Assembly (NCBI GenBank): GCA_942493325.1
Contig: OW818689.1
Coordinates: 620,001 to 684,000, forward strand
DNA length: 64,000 nucleotides
From: JAAFHB01 sp942493325
Lineage (GTDB): Bacteria; Bacteroidota; Bacteroidia; Bacteroidales; Prolixibacteraceae
Reading direction: 5' to 3'
Shown here: positions 62,757 through 64,000 of the stretch, in pieces
How the letters are laid out: each line of letters opens with the position of its first letter
Numbering within the stretch: position 1 is the stretch's first letter
Program-made: the position numbers and the translations under genes
The notes under the pieces: model-generated
What the model was told of the DNA's origin: nothing
Seen by the model: only the letters and a program-made list of their open reading frames with translations
Databases searched by the model: none

Positions 62757-64000
62757 ATGTCAATCAACCAATTTGCTAAAACGATAGATAGCACATTCGA
62801 TAAGTTAAAACAGGGCAGGGAAAATCACATCTACTCTTTTGTGCCTCGCGAAGTTGGTTCTGTTATGAGTATATCTGCAGGTATTGTCAAAGTATCGGGA
62901 CTTCCAGGTGTCGGCTTTGAAGAACTGTTAAAGTTTCCGGGAGGATTATTTGGTATAGCCTACAACATTGATGAGGATGAGATAGGCGCGATTCTACTTG
63001 GTGAAGATACCCTGTTAAATGCAGGTGATGAAGTAGAACGAACCGGTCGCGTGATGGACATCCCGGTGGACAACACATTAATTGGACGGGTAATTAATCC
63101 GCTGGGAGAACCTATGGATGGCAAGAGTGCTGTTTCGTTTAAGAAGCGTCTGCCTATCGAGCGTCAGGCTCCTGCGATCATGGATCGCGCTTCGGTTTTT
63201 GTTCCTTTACAAACGGGATTAAAAGTCATTGATACCCTGATTCCTATCGGCCGGGGACAACGCGAATTGATTTTAGGAGACCGTCAGACCGGTAAAACAG
63301 CCATCGCAATTGACACAATACTCAATCAGCATGATAAAAATGTACTATGTGTTTATTGTGCCATTGGACAGCGCGCATCCTCTGTTGCGAAAGTAATCGC
63401 TAACCTCGAAGAAAAAGGGGCCATGGAATATACGATTGTGATTGCCACCGAAGGTAACAGCGCCCCGGGATTAAAATATATCGCTCCCTATGCTGCCACA
63501 AGTATTGCAGAATATTTTATGGAACAAGGTCGTGATGTACTTATCGTCTATGACGATCTCACCAACCATGCACGCGCCTATCGCGAACTTTCTCTTCTGC
63601 TGCGAAGGCCTCCTGGACGTGAAGCATTTCCGGGAGATATTTTTTACATCCATTCAAGATTACTGGAACGTGCCACACACCTGAGTGATAATCTAAAAGG
63701 AGGTTCGCTTACCGCTTTGCCTATTGTAGAAACAGAGGCTCAAAATATCTCTGCATACATTCCTACAAATCTCATTTCAATTACCGACGGGCAAATCTAC
63801 CTCTCTCCAAAACTTTTTGAACTGGGTATTTTACCGGCAGTTGATGTAGGAAAATCAGTTTCGCGTGTGGGTGGTAAAGCCCAATTGCCGGCTTATCGTT
63901 CCATAACAGGTAACCTGAAACTTGCCTATTCTCAATTTGAAGAATTAGAATCCTTTTCACGGTTCGGAACACGGTTGAATGAGGATACCCGAAAAATAAT
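62757..64000 (+). CDS. atpA: N-ATPase subunit alpha (runs off the right edge)
   Basis: ATG at 62757, open to the last base, 414 codons visible of an expected roughly 500. Walker A G-D-R-Q-T-G-K-T at 174-181, the P-I-G-R-G-Q-R-E-L motif, P-P-G-R-E-A-F-P-G-D, and the S-V-S-R-V-G motif are present. It follows atpF by 10 bp. atpG (gamma) is expected next and lies outside. Confidence 0.96.
   Translation, partial: MSINQFAKTIDSTFDKLKQGRENHIYSFVPREVGSVMSISAGIVKVSGLPGVGFEELLKFPGGLFGIAYNIDEDEIGAILLGEDTLLNAGDEVERTGRVMDIPVDNTLIGRVINPLGEPMDGKSAVSFKKRLPIERQAPAIMDRASVFVPLQTGLKVIDTLIPIGRGQRELILGDRQTGKTAIAIDTILNQHDKNVLCVYCAIGQRASSVAKVIANLEEKGAMEYTIVIATEGNSAPGLKYIAPYAATSIAEYFMEQGRDVLIVYDDLTNHARAYRELSLLLRRPPGREAFPGDIFYIHSRLLERATHLSDNLKGGSLTALPIVETEAQNISAYIPTNLISITDGQIYLSPKLFELGILPAVDVGKSVSRVGGKAQLPAYRSITGNLKLAYSQFEELESFSRFGTRLNEDTRKI

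Noticed and set aside
1..64000. tRNA or rRNA genes
   Set aside because: No cloverleaf-like segments or conserved rRNA stretches were seen in the intergenic DNA.

Overview
The window reads as a Bacteroidota chromosome segment, most like the Bacteroidales/Marinilabiliales group of environmental anaerobes or facultative anaerobes. Reasons: many genes are preceded by the Bacteroidota -7 box TAnnTTTG, Shine-Dalgarno signals are weak, there are many lipoproteins and RR-type (TAT) secreted oxidoreductases, and the gene sets (ligA-DUF6913-dapA, a long AtpB with a signal peptide, LytS/LytTR pairs) fit this phylum. This placement is inference from gene content, not a phylogeny.

Layout. 1-9.8 kb: the end of a DUF190 gene, an SGNH esterase with a small P-loop ATPase, a triple-PAS hybrid histidine kinase, a GH16 glucanase, a complete group IIC intron lying directly behind the terminator of a sugar-isomerase-like lipoprotein gene, and a DJ-1/PfpI protein. 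9.9-24 kb: a repeat-built TPR protein, then a minus-strand block of amino-acid permease, TolC, RND pump and membrane-fusion protein, a 59-residue winged-helix-like protein, chorismate synthase, a SlyD-type isomerase, and a DUF4465 lipoprotein under a cobalamin riboswitch. 24-34 kb: dispersed repeats, ligA, DUF6913, dapA, a PAS kinase, an M48 lipoprotein peptidase, folD, ffh, a release-factor-like protein and an RRM protein. 34-48 kb: an alpha/beta hydrolase, an AhpD-like protein, two paralogous aldo/keto reductases and a Gfo/Idh/MocA oxidoreductase (all three with TAT signals), a helicase with DEFD in place of DEAD, a LytS/LytTR pair, pirin, YceI, an AraC regulator and a cytidylate-kinase-like protein.

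48-64 kb is the most striking part: a complete H+-type F-ATPase operon (atpZ, an AtpI-like gene, atpB-E-F-H-A-G-D-C) is followed, after an ABC exporter on the other strand, by a second ATPase operon in the N-ATPase order atpD-C-Q-R-B-E-F-A, which runs off the right edge. The two c subunits differ at the ion site: a single Glu in the first operon, two Glu plus Ser/Thr and Tyr in the second. The cell can therefore make two rotary ATPases of different coupling design from neighbouring promoters.

Other structure: a 79-bp element with 14-bp inverted ends in two copies 30 kb apart (one inside the F-ATPase operon), a 161-bp nested palindrome after atpC, a cluster of short hairpins after the helicase gene, and six near-identical 180-bp coding repeats. 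No tRNA, rRNA or CRISPR array was seen.
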